A DNA stretch of 64,000 bases from Dyadobacter bucti (GCF_005869225.1 NZ_SWFP01000008.1:342521-406520), one strand, 5' to 3'; counted from the stretch's first letter, positions 7,549-16,646 are shown. The notes: generated by a model not told the origin, from the letters alone. Numbers and translations are program-made.

Positions 7549-9363
7549 TTGGAACCATTTGTCAAAACCACTAAGAAGAACGTCCTGTTTGAAATTGCAT
7601 GGGAGGTTTGTAATCAAGTTGGAGGAATTTATACTGTAATCAGGACCAAAGTCCCGGCGATGGTTGAGAAGTGGGAAGACAACTACTTTTTACTTGGCCC
7701 ATATTTCGAAAAGAAGGCATCGTCAGAATTTGAGATTATCACCGACCTGGACGACTCCCCGGCCGGACGGATCGTGAAGCGGATGCGTGAGATGGGTTAC
7801 ACCGTATACTATGGCTACTGGCTGGTGACCGGCAAGCCGCGCGTAGTGCTTTTTGACCTCGAAAGCATTGCAAAAGAACTGGATACAATAAAATTCAACC
7901 TGTGGGATCGCAGCCGGATTCCTACAATCAACGTTGAGCACCTGGTTAATCAGACGCTTTGTTTTGGTGAAATGGTACGGATTTTCTTGAAAGAATATGC
8001 CGAAGAAAATGCGAAGCGCGAAGAGATTTACGCTCAGTTTCACGAATGGATGGCAAGCAGCGGCCTGCCCGATCTAAAACGTGACAACGTCAAGATCGCC
8101 ATGACATTCACTACCCATGCCACTATGCTGGGCCGCTATCTTGCGCAGAATGTCAGCGGGTTTTATAGCAAGCTTCCATTTTTCGACTGGGAACAGGAAG
8201 CCAAAAACTATGGTATTCTCGCCCAATGTTCCATAGAACGGCAGGCAGCCCTGAGTGCGCATGTACTGACCACTGTAAGCGACGTTACCGCCCGGGAGTG
8301 TGAAGTGTTTTTGGGTAGGATGCCCGACCTCGTTACGCCTAACGGCTTGAATGTAGTCCGTTTTCAGGCCGTACATGAGTTTCAAAATCTTCATTTAAAA
8401 TATAAAGAGCGTATACACGAGTTTGTTCTGGGGCATTTCTTTCCCAGCTATTCTTTTGATCTGGATAAAACGCTCTACTTTTTTACCTCGGGCCGGTACG
8501 AATACAGTAACAAGGGTTACGATCTTACACTGGAAGCACTTGCACGTCTCAACTGGAAAATGGTCCAGGCCAATATGGACACAACGGTGGTGATGTTCAT
8601 TGTTACAAAACAACCCTACTATTCCGTTAATCCCGACGTGTTGCAATCGCGGGCGGTTTTAAACGAGTTGCAGGAGACTTGCAGGGCCATTGAAAAAGAA
8701 GTAGGAGAAAAACTTTTCCTTGCAACCGCTTCCGGCGCAGACCATAAAATGCCCGACCTGAACAATTTTGTGGACGAATATTGGCGCCTCCGTTTGAGAC
8801 GGACGATCCAAAGCTGGAAAACGGAAAAGCTTCCGGCATTTGTTACCCACGATCTGAAGGAAGAAGATGGTATCACCGATTTCTGCAAAAAAGCTAACCT
8901 GATCAATAATGAACGCGACAGGGTGAAAATCGTTTATCACCCCGATTTCATTTCGTCCACCAACCCGCTTTTTGGGCTTGATTACGGGCAGTTTGTCCGT
9001 GGCTGTCATTTGGGGGTGTTCCCGAGCTATTACGAACCATGGGGTTATACGCCGCTGGAATGCGTTGTTCGGGGTGTTCCTACAGTAACAAGCGACTTGT
9101 CAGGTTTCGGGGATTATATCATGCAGATTATGCGTGATTATGAAAACCGGGGAATCTACGTGATCAACAGAAAATCACAGAATTACTCTCAGGCTGCCGA
9201 TCAGATGGCCGATATTTTGTTCAAATTCGTAAAAATGCAGCGCCGCGACCGCATTATGCAGCGCAACCGGGTCGAAAACATTTCTGACGTTTTTGACTGG
9301 ATGAATCTGCGGTCTTATTACGATACAGCGCATGATCTCGCTGCGAAGAGGAGGAAGCCTTAA
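7549..9363 (+). CDS. Glycogen synthase, GT3 (eukaryote-type)
   Basis: This 604-residue glycosyltransferase transfers glucose from a nucleotide sugar to growing glycogen. It belongs to GT3, the family of yeast and animal glycogen synthases, not the GT5 GlgA family. Evidence is the N-terminal FEIAWEVCNQVGGIYTVIRTK region (about 14-34), TPNGLNV in mid-protein, and FTSGRYEYSNKGYDLTLEAL opening the second Rossmann domain. The C-terminal EPWGYTPLE supplies the two glutamates of the retaining-transferase E-x7-E motif. The start appears to be TTG at 7549, because no ATG or GTG lies suitably upstream in frame. GT3 enzymes of this kind are known in Bacteroidota. No other glycogen gene is adjacent. Confidence 0.92.
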   Translation: MEPFVKTTKKNVLFEIAWEVCNQVGGIYTVIRTKVPAMVEKWEDNYFLLGPYFEKKASSEFEIITDLDDSPAGRIVKRMREMGYTVYYGYWLVTGKPRVVLFDLESIAKELDTIKFNLWDRSRIPTINVEHLVNQTLCFGEMVRIFLKEYAEENAKREEIYAQFHEWMASSGLPDLKRDNVKIAMTFTTHATMLGRYLAQNVSGFYSKLPFFDWEQEAKNYGILAQCSIERQAALSAHVLTTVSDVTARECEVFLGRMPDLVTPNGLNVVRFQAVHEFQNLHLKYKERIHEFVLGHFFPSYSFDLDKTLYFFTSGRYEYSNKGYDLTLEALARLNWKMVQANMDTTVVMFIVTKQPYYSVNPDVLQSRAVLNELQETCRAIEKEVGEKLFLATASGADHKMPDLNNFVDEYWRLRLRRTIQSWKTEKLPAFVTHDLKEEDGITDFCKKANLINNERDRVKIVYHPDFISSTNPLFGLDYGQFVRGCHLGVFPSYYEPWGYTPLECVVRGVPTVTSDLSGFGDYIMQIMRDYENRGIYVINRKSQNYSQAADQMADILFKFVKMQRRDRIMQRNRVENISDVFDWMNLRSYYDTAHDLAAKRRKP

Positions 9364-9384
9364 TTATGAGTTTTTATATTGGAG

Positions 9385-9414
9385 AAGCCGGTTAGCGTTT
9401 GTTGGCCGGCTTTT
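9385..9414. terminator. Terminator after glycogen synthase
   Basis: AAGCCGG (9385-9391) pairs with CCGGCTT (9406-9412), followed by TTTTG on the plus strand. The converging toxin remnant ends at 9419, so the hairpin may terminate both units. Confidence 0.75.
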
Positions 9415-9418
9415 GTTC

Positions 9419-9817
9419 TTAAAAATCTACAAGGCGGATTATTTCTTTATACAACTTAAAATTCTCGTCCACAGACATTATTGGAATTGACTCAACATAG
9501 GCAGTCGCGAGAAGGAGTCGATCAAAAGGATCTTTATGATTAGCCAGCAAGGGAATGGACCCGTATTTGGCAATATGGTCTGATTTTAAAGGTATTACCT
9601 CAAAACCATCCTCGGAAAGGATTTCATATAATTCACTTATGTCCAAAGGAAGTTAAGGAAGCTTTCCTATCTTTTGTTTGATCGCTATTTCCAAAATACT
9701 TATTTGAGAAACTGCTATCGGATTTGAAGTCAATAGTATCCTTACCTCCGCGGGCAATTTTGATGGAGATATAATAGCCCAAATAAGAATCTGAGTGTCG
9801 GCGAGATATTTTTGCAT
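9419..9817 (-). pseudogene. VapC-like PIN-domain toxin interrupted by an in-frame stop
   Basis: From the ATG at 9817 the frame reads 54 residues (MQKYLADTQILIW...QKIGKLP), meets TAA at 9655-9653, and continues in the same frame for 77 residues to the stop at 9419. Read through, the product would be 132 residues, a normal size for a VapC-type PIN ribonuclease. All acidic active-site positions would be present: Asp7, Glu43, Asp96/Asp99 (DPFDRLLLATA) and Asp117 (SVDENF). Nothing else is damaged, so a single base change (for example GAA, CAA or AAA to TAA) seems recent. Its ATG directly abuts the antitoxin stop (TAAATG), so the pair is translationally coupled. A TTG just after the stop, at 9646, could restart a C-terminal fragment lacking Asp7 and Glu43. 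Confidence 0.82.
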
Positions 9818-10051
9818 TTACATATAATCCTTTAGATCATCCAGTGGCTGGTTGAAATCATCAGGAATACTGTAGCCTTTATTTGCATGACTTCCTAGGA
9901 CAACCCCCTTTTTTGGCGAATTAGGTTCAGTATGGGACTTCGTCGCCTCTTCCATAAACAATACAACAACCTCCGATTTCCTGGTGGTTGGCGGTGTCTC
10001 AGTAAATGTTAAAACACCATTTTCATAAATTCCCTTAATAGCTGTGTACAT
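9818..10051 (-). CDS. VapB-like antitoxin
   Basis: This 77-residue protein begins with a short beta-rich segment (YTAIKGIYENGVLTF) resembling the N-terminus of DUF104/AF2212-like and related VapB antitoxins. It ends with GYSIPDDFNQPLDDLKDYM, the acidic tail typical of antitoxins that bind PIN toxins (common in DUF2281-type proteins). The N-terminal part would bind the operator and the tail would block the toxin. Its stop codon touches the ATG of the interrupted PIN gene. The antitoxin frame is intact. The exact family name is uncertain; the role follows from context and both termini. Confidence 0.75.
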   Translation of the reverse strand: MYTAIKGIYENGVLTFTETPPTTRKSEVVVLFMEEATKSHTEPNSPKKGVVLGSHANKGYSIPDDFNQPLDDLKDYM

Positions 10052-10073
10052 AATTAGCGCAATCGTGTTTAAT

Positions 10074-10081
10074 CAAATCTA
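10074..10081 (-). promoter_or_regulatory. -7 promoter element for the VapBC-like pair
   Basis: On the minus strand TAGATTTG matches TAnnTTTG exactly, 22 bp before the antitoxin ATG. No clear TTTG sits 19-21 bp further upstream. The leader would be very short. Confidence 0.35.
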
Positions 10082-10184
10082 ACAAAAATCTACATTAAGA
10101 TTTGTCTTGCAAGCAAGTATATTTTCATCGTTTTGTTGATATGATTACCTTCACTTCCGATTAAATACACTCATAGCTTATAAA

Positions 10185-11027
10185 ATGAATTACATAGAAG
10201 TTGAATTGAAACTTGAACCGGATTACTCGGAAATATTGATGGCGGAACTGGGAGAGGCGGGCTTTGAATCGTTTGTGGAAACGGACGAAGGGTTGCTAGC
10301 ATATATCCCGGAAAATGATTTTGATGAAAATGAACTGAATAAACTGACAGCCAAATACCAGGATTTAACGGCAATAGCCGCAACCTGGAAATCGTTAGAA
10401 AGAAGGAACTGGAACGAGGAGTGGGAAAAAAGCTACGAACCGATCGAGGTGAGTAATCAGGTGAGGGTTCGAGCAACTTTTCATGAACCGGACCCGTCTT
10501 TTAAATACGATCTTCTGATCCAGCCGAAAATGTCGTTCGGTACCGGTCACCACGAAACTACCTGGCTGGTAATGAACGAACAACTCAGTCTTCCACATCA
10601 GGGTTTTTCAGTAATGGATGTCGGCTGCGGAACAGGAATTCTGGCGATTTTGGCCTCCAAGCTAGGTGCAACTCACATACTGGGATTTGATATCGATGAG
10701 TGGGCCGTGGAAAATACCCGGGAAAATTTTTCAATGAACAATCTGCCTTCCAAAACAGAGGTTTTCCAGGGAACGATTACCGAAGTTCAGAAAGGCCAGG
10801 TTTTTGACGGAATACTAGCCAACATCAACCGCAATATCCTGCTCGCCGAAATCCCGACTTACGTCTCGCACCTGAAAGATGGAGGATGGCTGGTAGTGAG
10901 TGGTTTTTATGAAACAGATCAGGTTGATATTGAACGTTGTGCAGAAGAAAATAACCTTAAAAAGATCAGGTCGAATACACGTAATCAATGGGCCTGCGTT
11001 GTATTTGAGAAATTGAATAATAGCTAG
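10185..11027 (+). CDS. prmA: Ribosomal protein L11 methyltransferase
   Basis: This 280-residue SAM-dependent enzyme trimethylates ribosomal protein L11. An N-terminal substrate-recognition domain (about 1-90) is followed by a linker and the conserved FGTGHHETT at 118-126. The SAM-binding motif I, DVGCGTGIL, is at 145-153, and the post-motif acidic residue is in FDIDEW. The catalytic-loop motif ILANINRNIL lies near 208-217. Length fits the family. A large secreted-protein gene follows after 27 bp with no terminator, suggesting co-transcription. Confidence 0.95.
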   Translation: MNYIEVELKLEPDYSEILMAELGEAGFESFVETDEGLLAYIPENDFDENELNKLTAKYQDLTAIAATWKSLERRNWNEEWEKSYEPIEVSNQVRVRATFHEPDPSFKYDLLIQPKMSFGTGHHETTWLVMNEQLSLPHQGFSVMDVGCGTGILAILASKLGATHILGFDIDEWAVENTRENFSMNNLPSKTEVFQGTITEVQKGQVFDGILANINRNILLAEIPTYVSHLKDGGWLVVSGFYETDQVDIERCAEENNLKKIRSNTRNQWACVVFEKLNNS

Positions 11028-11054
11028 CTATTCAAAGCAAAAGTCAGCAAATCC

Positions 11055-14000
11055 ATGAGAATCATACGTTTCGCTTTACTTTTATCCTTCATCATACTTC
11101 TTGGGAAAACTGCATCGGCTCAAAACCTGAAGTTATCAGACGATCCGGGCCAGTTTGTGGTGCAGCTTCGCAAGCTCATCGACGGAGGCCGGAACCCACA
11201 GTATGTCCGAGCAGCAGCTCAGCTGGACAGTATCTGGATGTCCTCGGTGAACACCTCCCAGCAGGCGAAATTTATCAGCATTGTAAAAACGCAGATACAG
11301 AAAGGACAAAAAGCGGGACCGGTTATGTTTCTGTTGATCAAAAATACGCACTCATTTGCAAAACAATCCCCTGAAAATCTGGATGGTTTTCTGGAACTGG
11401 CTGCCAGATCCGGTGAAAAGTATGATGGAAAAACATTGCAAAAAGTGCTGGAAACGGTCAGGACGATCACAGAAACCAATAAACTGTACGCTGCCAACTA
11501 CAATTCCCTTTATTTACTAAGCGGCACTTATAAATATCGTTTTGATACAACCAATGCCCAGACAGCCAATACAGAAGCTGCAGTAGCGGCCGCCAATGAC
11601 AGCTGGGACACCCCTGTCGATTCCAATTTTGTTGTTGCGCCAAAATCCAATCCGTTACCCATAGTTTCGGGTGCTTTGGTGGATCTGCAGAACGCTACGT
11701 TTGCTATGGTAGCGGCTGGCGACTCGGTAGTTTTCGGTCCTAGTAATGGCACAGTCTCATTGCAGAACGGAATTTTTGTGGGCAAAAACGGAAAATTTAG
11801 CTGGCAGGTAATCGGAGATTCGTCAATTTACGCGGATCTCGACACTTACTCTTTCAATATTTCGCAGCCGAAAATTGTGGCTGAAAATGTCACGTTCCAC
11901 TATGACGAAAAACTGGCAGCACCTATTAAAGGAACGATGGAGTACCGGAGTGTAAAAAAAATAAAAGGCCAGTCGGCACCCTATCCACGGTTTATTTCCA
12001 ATGGAATTGACGCCCGGTTGAAAGACACCAGAAAAAGCATTGATTATAAAGGCGGCTTTTCACTGATAGGAACAGCTATGTATAGTTCTTCACTCAGCGA
12101 TCAGAATTCAACCGTGTCGGTGAAGTACAAGGATAAACCTGCATTTAAGGCACTTAGTAAGAAGTTCGCATTGAAAGATTCTGTGATTACTTCTGGTTTC
12201 GCAATATTTTCAATGCCTCTGGGAAGTGATTCGTTGTACCATCCCGGCGTTACTTTCTCTTACCATGACGATGAAGGGCTCGTAAAACTGGGCCGGGCCG
12301 ATAAAACAGATTACGCGCCTCTGCCTTACCAGGATTCCTACCATAAAATGAATATCTGGTCTCAGGCTATGAGATGGAAATTTCCCAATGACAAAGTTGA
12401 ATTTCTTCGCATAGACGGCAAGCAGGTCGTTCCGGTTAAGCTTGAATCTTTTGATTATTTCAAAAAAGAAAAATTCAAAGGTATCAGCCAGGAATATGGT
12501 TTTCAACCGCTTAATATGGCCGCCAACTATCAGCAAACCACCAAGAAATCAGCATTCCTTGCAGAAGAACTGGCCGCCAAATTCAAACAGAATCCGAAAA
12601 TCGTAAGAAAAACACTGGAGCGCCTGACACTGGAAGATTATTTCATTTACAACAAAGCCACAGACGAATTTTCACTGGCAAAAAAAGGGATATTGTGGGT
12701 TTTGGCCAATCTGGATAAGGCAGATTACGATAATTTCCAGGTCGTTTCCCAATTTACAGCCAACGATGAGATTGCCAATGCGACCATCTACCTTCCGGAT
12801 ACCATGCTTACCGTTTTGGGGGTTGATCGTTTCGTGGTAAGCGATTCCCTGAAAATATATGCCGTTCCGGCGGATAAAAAGCTGGTGATCGGACGCAACA
12901 GGAGTTTCTCGCTGAACGGACAAATGGTGGCGTCTAACTACCAGTTTCGTGGCCAGAATGTAAAGTTTGACTATAATCAGTTCTTTGTGAACGTCCCGCC
13001 TTCGGATTCCATCACTTTTACACCGCGCGAAAAATTCGCCAAAGGTCAGAAAGGCGAAGTAGGCGGGCACGTGAAGTACGAAAAGGGCGGGACCTTCTAT
13101 CTGAGTGACCCAAAGAATAAATCCGGGAATCAGAAAGGGATCAAAAAGTCGCCGCGACTGGTTGTCCCCGATGGTATGATCGTCTATTTCGATCAGCCCG
13201 AGCGCGGGACTGTTTTGTATCCCCGCGAGGTTTTTTTCAAAATCCCCAAAATCGATATGGACGGGCTGGACCAGCGCGATGTGATTTTTGAAGGAACTTT
13301 CAATTCAAACGGCATCCTCCCTCCTATTCAGACGATCCTGAAAAGCATGCCCGACAACTCACTGGGCTTTGAATACAAAGCTCCGCCGGTAGATATGAAA
13401 TTGTATGAAGGCAAGGCTACGGCCAGATTTACCGATACGCTTACCATGGATAACAGTGGTCTGCATTCCAAAGCAATCCTGAAATACCAATCTGCTTCCA
13501 TGACCGCCAAGAACATTCTGCTCACTTCCGATTCTCTGATGGCATCCGGGGATGTGGCCAGCATTAAGGAGGCAACGATCGGCAAGGGCTACTTTCCGGC
13601 AGTGGAATTGAAGGATTATGCGCTAAAATGGTATCCCAATGCAGACAGCATGTTTATTAATACGCAGGGCAAATCGTTCGCTTTTTATAAAGGAACAACA
13701 AATCTTGAGGGTAGCCTATTGCTTCGTTCCACAGGATTATATGGCAGCGGAAAACTGAAACGGGCGGATTCCGAGCTATCTTCCCCAGATATCAAATTTA
13801 ACAAAGACGGCTTTCTGGCGAACCGGTCGCAGTTTTCTATCAACAGCGGCGATGCAAAATCCGGCAAAAAACTGCTGACAGGAAATAACGTAAATATCGA
13901 TTTTAACTTCAAAACCGGCGTCGCCAATTTCCTGACCGACGAAACCGGTTTCGGCAGCGATTCCTCGGGTATGCAGATCCCGACGGCCTCTTACCAGACG

Positions 14001-15731
14001 CTGATCGGAAGTGCAAAATGGGATATGGTTAAAAAGACAATTTTAATGAAAGGTTTGGGAGAAACTTCGTCTTATACTTCCACCGACCCGGCCCAGGAAG
14101 GGTTGACTTTCAATGGTACGGAGGCAATATATGATATTGAAAAAGTTACCCTGAATGTAAAAGGCGTTCCAGGAATACAAACAGCAGATGTAACGATCAT
14201 TCCCGACAAAGGAATGGTGAGTATCGACAGCAAAGGCCGGATCAGCCCGTTGAAAAAAGCGCGGATCGAGATAGACAGTTCTCACCGCATGCGTGACGCG
14301 GACATTCGTATAGATTCCCGTAACCACTTTGAAGGTTCCGCCACTTACCAGTACATTACAGCCAGAAAGGATACTTTTAATATCAAAATGCAGAATTTTG
14401 AATTGAAAGAATTGACCGAAATCCCTGCCGGAAAGCGCTCACGTGCGGAAAGCAAAACTCCGTCAGCAACTCCCAAATATTATACAACTGCCCGTGCAGA
14501 CATCAAAGAAACGGATAACCTTACCCTTTCACCTCGCATACAATATAAAGGTGCGATTAATCTCATCGCATACGAGCCATCCCTGAAACTGGAAGGATTT
14601 GTAAAGCCTGTGATCAAATACCGGAAAGATTTCCAGAGTTCCTGGATCGTCTACAATGATTCGCCGGGCGAGTCTGTTGCTATAAAAGTAGACAAAGACC
14701 TTAAAAACGAACACGAAATACCGCTTTCCGTTGGTTTGCATCACAATGAAACGAGAGGCATGTATATGTCTTTCCTTTCGCCGAAAGAGTCTGAGGGTGA
14801 CGAGGATATTTATACAGCACAGGGCGCATTGAACTATGATGAAGATGAAAAAGCATTCAAACTAACGCCCCCCCCAGGGGCCGACGGGTTGATAGACGAA
14901 GCCAATACTTTAAAATTTGACGACAAAACCGGCCTGGCAACATTCTCCGGTCCCCTAAAACTGACCGGCGCAAACTGGCTGCAATCCTCAGGGATAGCCG
15001 AGGTACAGGTCGATAGTTCCAGGTTTGCTTTCAATTCTCTCTTGCTGCTAAAACTACCGGCTCTCGATCCGATATTACCTCCACTCGCTGCCAAAATCAT
15101 TGAGATCAACCTGGAAGAGCAGAACAGTACATCAGCAGACGAGGATCCCGATCAGCTCAACCAGAAAATATCCGCATTGATCGGCCCGAAAGCAACAGAC
15201 AATTATATCAAGCTTTCTGCCGCCGGCTACAAACCTTTGTTTGACGCCTCTCCCCTGCTGGATGCCCAGCTGGCGCTTTCCAATGTAAATCTCAACTGGT
15301 CGGCTTCTCACGGGGCATACTATTCACAGGGGCCGATCGGTGTTTCACATTTGGGTAAAAGCAATATCAATGCTCAAATGGAGGGCGTGCTCGAAATCCG
15401 CCGCTCGATTGACGGCGACGAGTTCAGTCTTTATCTCGAGGCATCACCGGATGTCTGGTACTTTTTCGACTACAAATTAAATGAGCTCGGCGTGGTTTCG
15501 TCCATGGTTGATTTCAATGACCAGATAACGGCCAAAGCAAAAAATGTAAAGTCGAGGGATATGTCGCTCATCGGGCTTGGCACAGAAGAAAAAGATCTTT
15601 TTGTGAACCGCTTCGATGATTTCTACCAGCCTGCCATCAAAAAGGCCAAACTTGCTGCAAAAACCGCCAAGAAAAAAGTGGTGCCCGCAGCCCAAAAGAA
15701 GAAAAAAGAGGAACCAACAGAAGGGTTCTGA
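11055..15731 (+). CDS. Very large secreted beta-rich protein of unknown function
   Basis: The 1558-residue product has a clear signal peptide (MRIIRFALLLSFIILLGKTASAQ, cleavage after about residue 23). No catalytic motif is recognised. The first 170 residues look helical. Most of the rest is a long series of short beta-strand phrases with repeated wording, such as GTMEYRS, GHVKYEKGGTFYLSD, FEGTFNSNGILPP, ARFTDTLTMDNSG and ATFSGPLKLTGANW. These resemble stacked strands of periplasmic AsmA/TamB- or OstA-like proteins, but this is a weak analogy. The last 40 residues are rich in Lys and Ala (KKAKLAAKTAKKK) with no sorting domain. It probably stays in the periplasm or on the inner face of the outer membrane. 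It follows prmA by 27 bp. Confidence 0.8.
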   Translation: MRIIRFALLLSFIILLGKTASAQNLKLSDDPGQFVVQLRKLIDGGRNPQYVRAAAQLDSIWMSSVNTSQQAKFISIVKTQIQKGQKAGPVMFLLIKNTHSFAKQSPENLDGFLELAARSGEKYDGKTLQKVLETVRTITETNKLYAANYNSLYLLSGTYKYRFDTTNAQTANTEAAVAAANDSWDTPVDSNFVVAPKSNPLPIVSGALVDLQNATFAMVAAGDSVVFGPSNGTVSLQNGIFVGKNGKFSWQVIGDSSIYADLDTYSFNISQPKIVAENVTFHYDEKLAAPIKGTMEYRSVKKIKGQSAPYPRFISNGIDARLKDTRKSIDYKGGFSLIGTAMYSSSLSDQNSTVSVKYKDKPAFKALSKKFALKDSVITSGFAIFSMPLGSDSLYHPGVTFSYHDDEGLVKLGRADKTDYAPLPYQDSYHKMNIWSQAMRWKFPNDKVEFLRIDGKQVVPVKLESFDYFKKEKFKGISQEYGFQPLNMAANYQQTTKKSAFLAEELAAKFKQNPKIVRKTLERLTLEDYFIYNKATDEFSLAKKGILWVLANLDKADYDNFQVVSQFTANDEIANATIYLPDTMLTVLGVDRFVVSDSLKIYAVPADKKLVIGRNRSFSLNGQMVASNYQFRGQNVKFDYNQFFVNVPPSDSITFTPREKFAKGQKGEVGGHVKYEKGGTFYLSDPKNKSGNQKGIKKSPRLVVPDGMIVYFDQPERGTVLYPREVFFKIPKIDMDGLDQRDVIFEGTFNSNGILPPIQTILKSMPDNSLGFEYKAPPVDMKLYEGKATARFTDTLTMDNSGLHSKAILKYQSASMTAKNILLTSDSLMASGDVASIKEATIGKGYFPAVELKDYALKWYPNADSMFINTQGKSFAFYKGTTNLEGSLLLRSTGLYGSGKLKRADSELSSPDIKFNKDGFLANRSQFSINSGDAKSGKKLLTGNNVNIDFNFKTGVANFLTDETGFGSDSSGMQIPTASYQTLIGSAKWDMVKKTILMKGLGETSSYTSTDPAQEGLTFNGTEAIYDIEKVTLNVKGVPGIQTADVTIIPDKGMVSIDSKGRISPLKKARIEIDSSHRMRDADIRIDSRNHFEGSATYQYITARKDTFNIKMQNFELKELTEIPAGKRSRAESKTPSATPKYYTTARADIKETDNLTLSPRIQYKGAINLIAYEPSLKLEGFVKPVIKYRKDFQSSWIVYNDSPGESVAIKVDKDLKNEHEIPLSVGLHHNETRGMYMSFLSPKESEGDEDIYTAQGALNYDEDEKAFKLTPPPGADGLIDEANTLKFDDKTGLATFSGPLKLTGANWLQSSGIAEVQVDSSRFAFNSLLLLKLPALDPILPPLAAKIIEINLEEQNSTSADEDPDQLNQKISALIGPKATDNYIKLSAAGYKPLFDASPLLDAQLALSNVNLNWSASHGAYYSQGPIGVSHLGKSNINAQMEGVLEIRRSIDGDEFSLYLEASPDVWYFFDYKLNELGVVSSMVDFNDQITAKAKNVKSRDMSLIGLGTEEKDLFVNRFDDFYQPAIKKAKLAAKTAKKKVVPAAQKKKKEEPTEGF
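14868..14875 (+). repeat. Run of eight C inside the large secreted-protein gene
   Basis: Eight consecutive C residues encode Pro-Pro in a Thr-Pro-Pro-Pro-Gly stretch about 280 codons before the stop, immediately followed by AGGGG. It is the longest C-run I noticed. A one-base slip would truncate the protein. Slippage is a possibility only; the run is in frame here. Confidence 0.6.
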
Positions 15732-15799
15732 TTTTCAGTGCTTTTGTCATTTTTTTGGTCATTTGCTAACCAAATGATAATTTTGTCTTCGCATTTTTG

Positions 15800-15830
15800 T
15801 TTGCAAAATCCTTCAACTATCGTATTTTTG
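15800..15830 (+). promoter_or_regulatory. Consensus Bacteroidota promoter for plsY
   Basis: TTTG at 15800-15803 and TATTTTTG at 15823-15830 are separated by exactly 19 bp, a full match to the Bacteroidota sigma-A consensus TTTG-N19-TAnnTTTG. Transcription should start near 15836, 38 bp before the plsY ATG. This is the clearest promoter in the window. Confidence 0.8.
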
Positions 15831-15874
15831 AGAAAACCTGTTTGTAATCTAAAATTATCTTCTAATAGTACAAA

Positions 15875-16534
15875 ATGAGTATTGCCTTATTAATAATTAC
15901 GATTGTTGCAGCCTATTTATTGGGATCCATACCGAGTTCCGTTTGGTATGGTATAGGATATTTTGGAATTGATGTGCGGAAGCACGGAAGTGGAAACGCG
16001 GGTGCTACCAATACTTTCAGAGTACTTGGCAAAAGGGCAGGAACAATTGTAATGCTGATCGACGTGATCAAAGGATGGACTGCAACGTGCCTTGCTTCCA
16101 TGCTATTTTATATGAATGAAATCGGTGAAACCGAATTGTTGATGTATAAGATCATTTTTGGCATCATAGCAATCATTGGGCACATCTTCCCTGTTTTTGT
16201 AAACTTCAAGGGTGGCAAGGGGATTGCAACGTTGCTGGGAATGGTACTTGCTATCCATCCCGAGCTGGCATTGATGTCCATCACAATTTTTATACTTACG
16301 CTGATCGCTTCTCAATATGTGTCGCTGAGCTCTATACTTGGAACCCTGGCATTTCCGATATTATCGTGGCTTGGGGTTTTCGGACATCCTGAGCCGCTCC
16401 TGGTCGTTTTCGGGTTTACGATGTTTCTGCTGGTCGTTTTGACACATCAGAAAAATATCATCAGATTATTGAACGGAAATGAAAACCGGGTTAATATTTT
16501 CGCGAAATCCAAATCTGCCCGGCAGATCTCCTGA
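15875..16534 (+). CDS. plsY: Glycerol-3-phosphate acyltransferase PlsY
   Basis: This 219-residue inner-membrane enzyme transfers acyl groups from acyl-phosphate to glycerol-3-phosphate, the first step of phospholipid synthesis. Hydrophobic segments alternate with the three family motifs: GSIPSS at 17-22, HGSGNAGATN at 37-46 (the catalytic loop) and FPVFVNFKGGKGIAT in mid-protein. Length is close to the usual 200-215 residues. The gene has its own promoter and a strong terminator downstream, so it is likely monocistronic. Its usual partner plsX is not in this window. Confidence 0.97.
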   Translation: MSIALLIITIVAAYLLGSIPSSVWYGIGYFGIDVRKHGSGNAGATNTFRVLGKRAGTIVMLIDVIKGWTATCLASMLFYMNEIGETELLMYKIIFGIIAIIGHIFPVFVNFKGGKGIATLLGMVLAIHPELALMSITIFILTLIASQYVSLSSILGTLAFPILSWLGVFGHPEPLLVVFGFTMFLLVVLTHQKNIIRLLNGNENRVNIFAKSKSARQIS

Positions 16535-16558
16535 CAAAAGTATTTATACACAAATAGC

Positions 16559-16590
16559 AACCCCTGAGGCAAAACCTTAGGGGTTATTTT
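16559..16590 (+). terminator. Intrinsic terminator after plsY
   Basis: AACCCCTGAGG (16559-16569) pairs with CCTTAGGGGTT (16575-16585) through one G-T wobble, with a CAAAA loop and ATTTTTT following. Confidence 0.88.
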
Positions 16591-16646
16591 TTATATTGGG
16601 CAGCTTATCGAGTATAATTATTTTTGGTCCACAACATTAAAACGCA

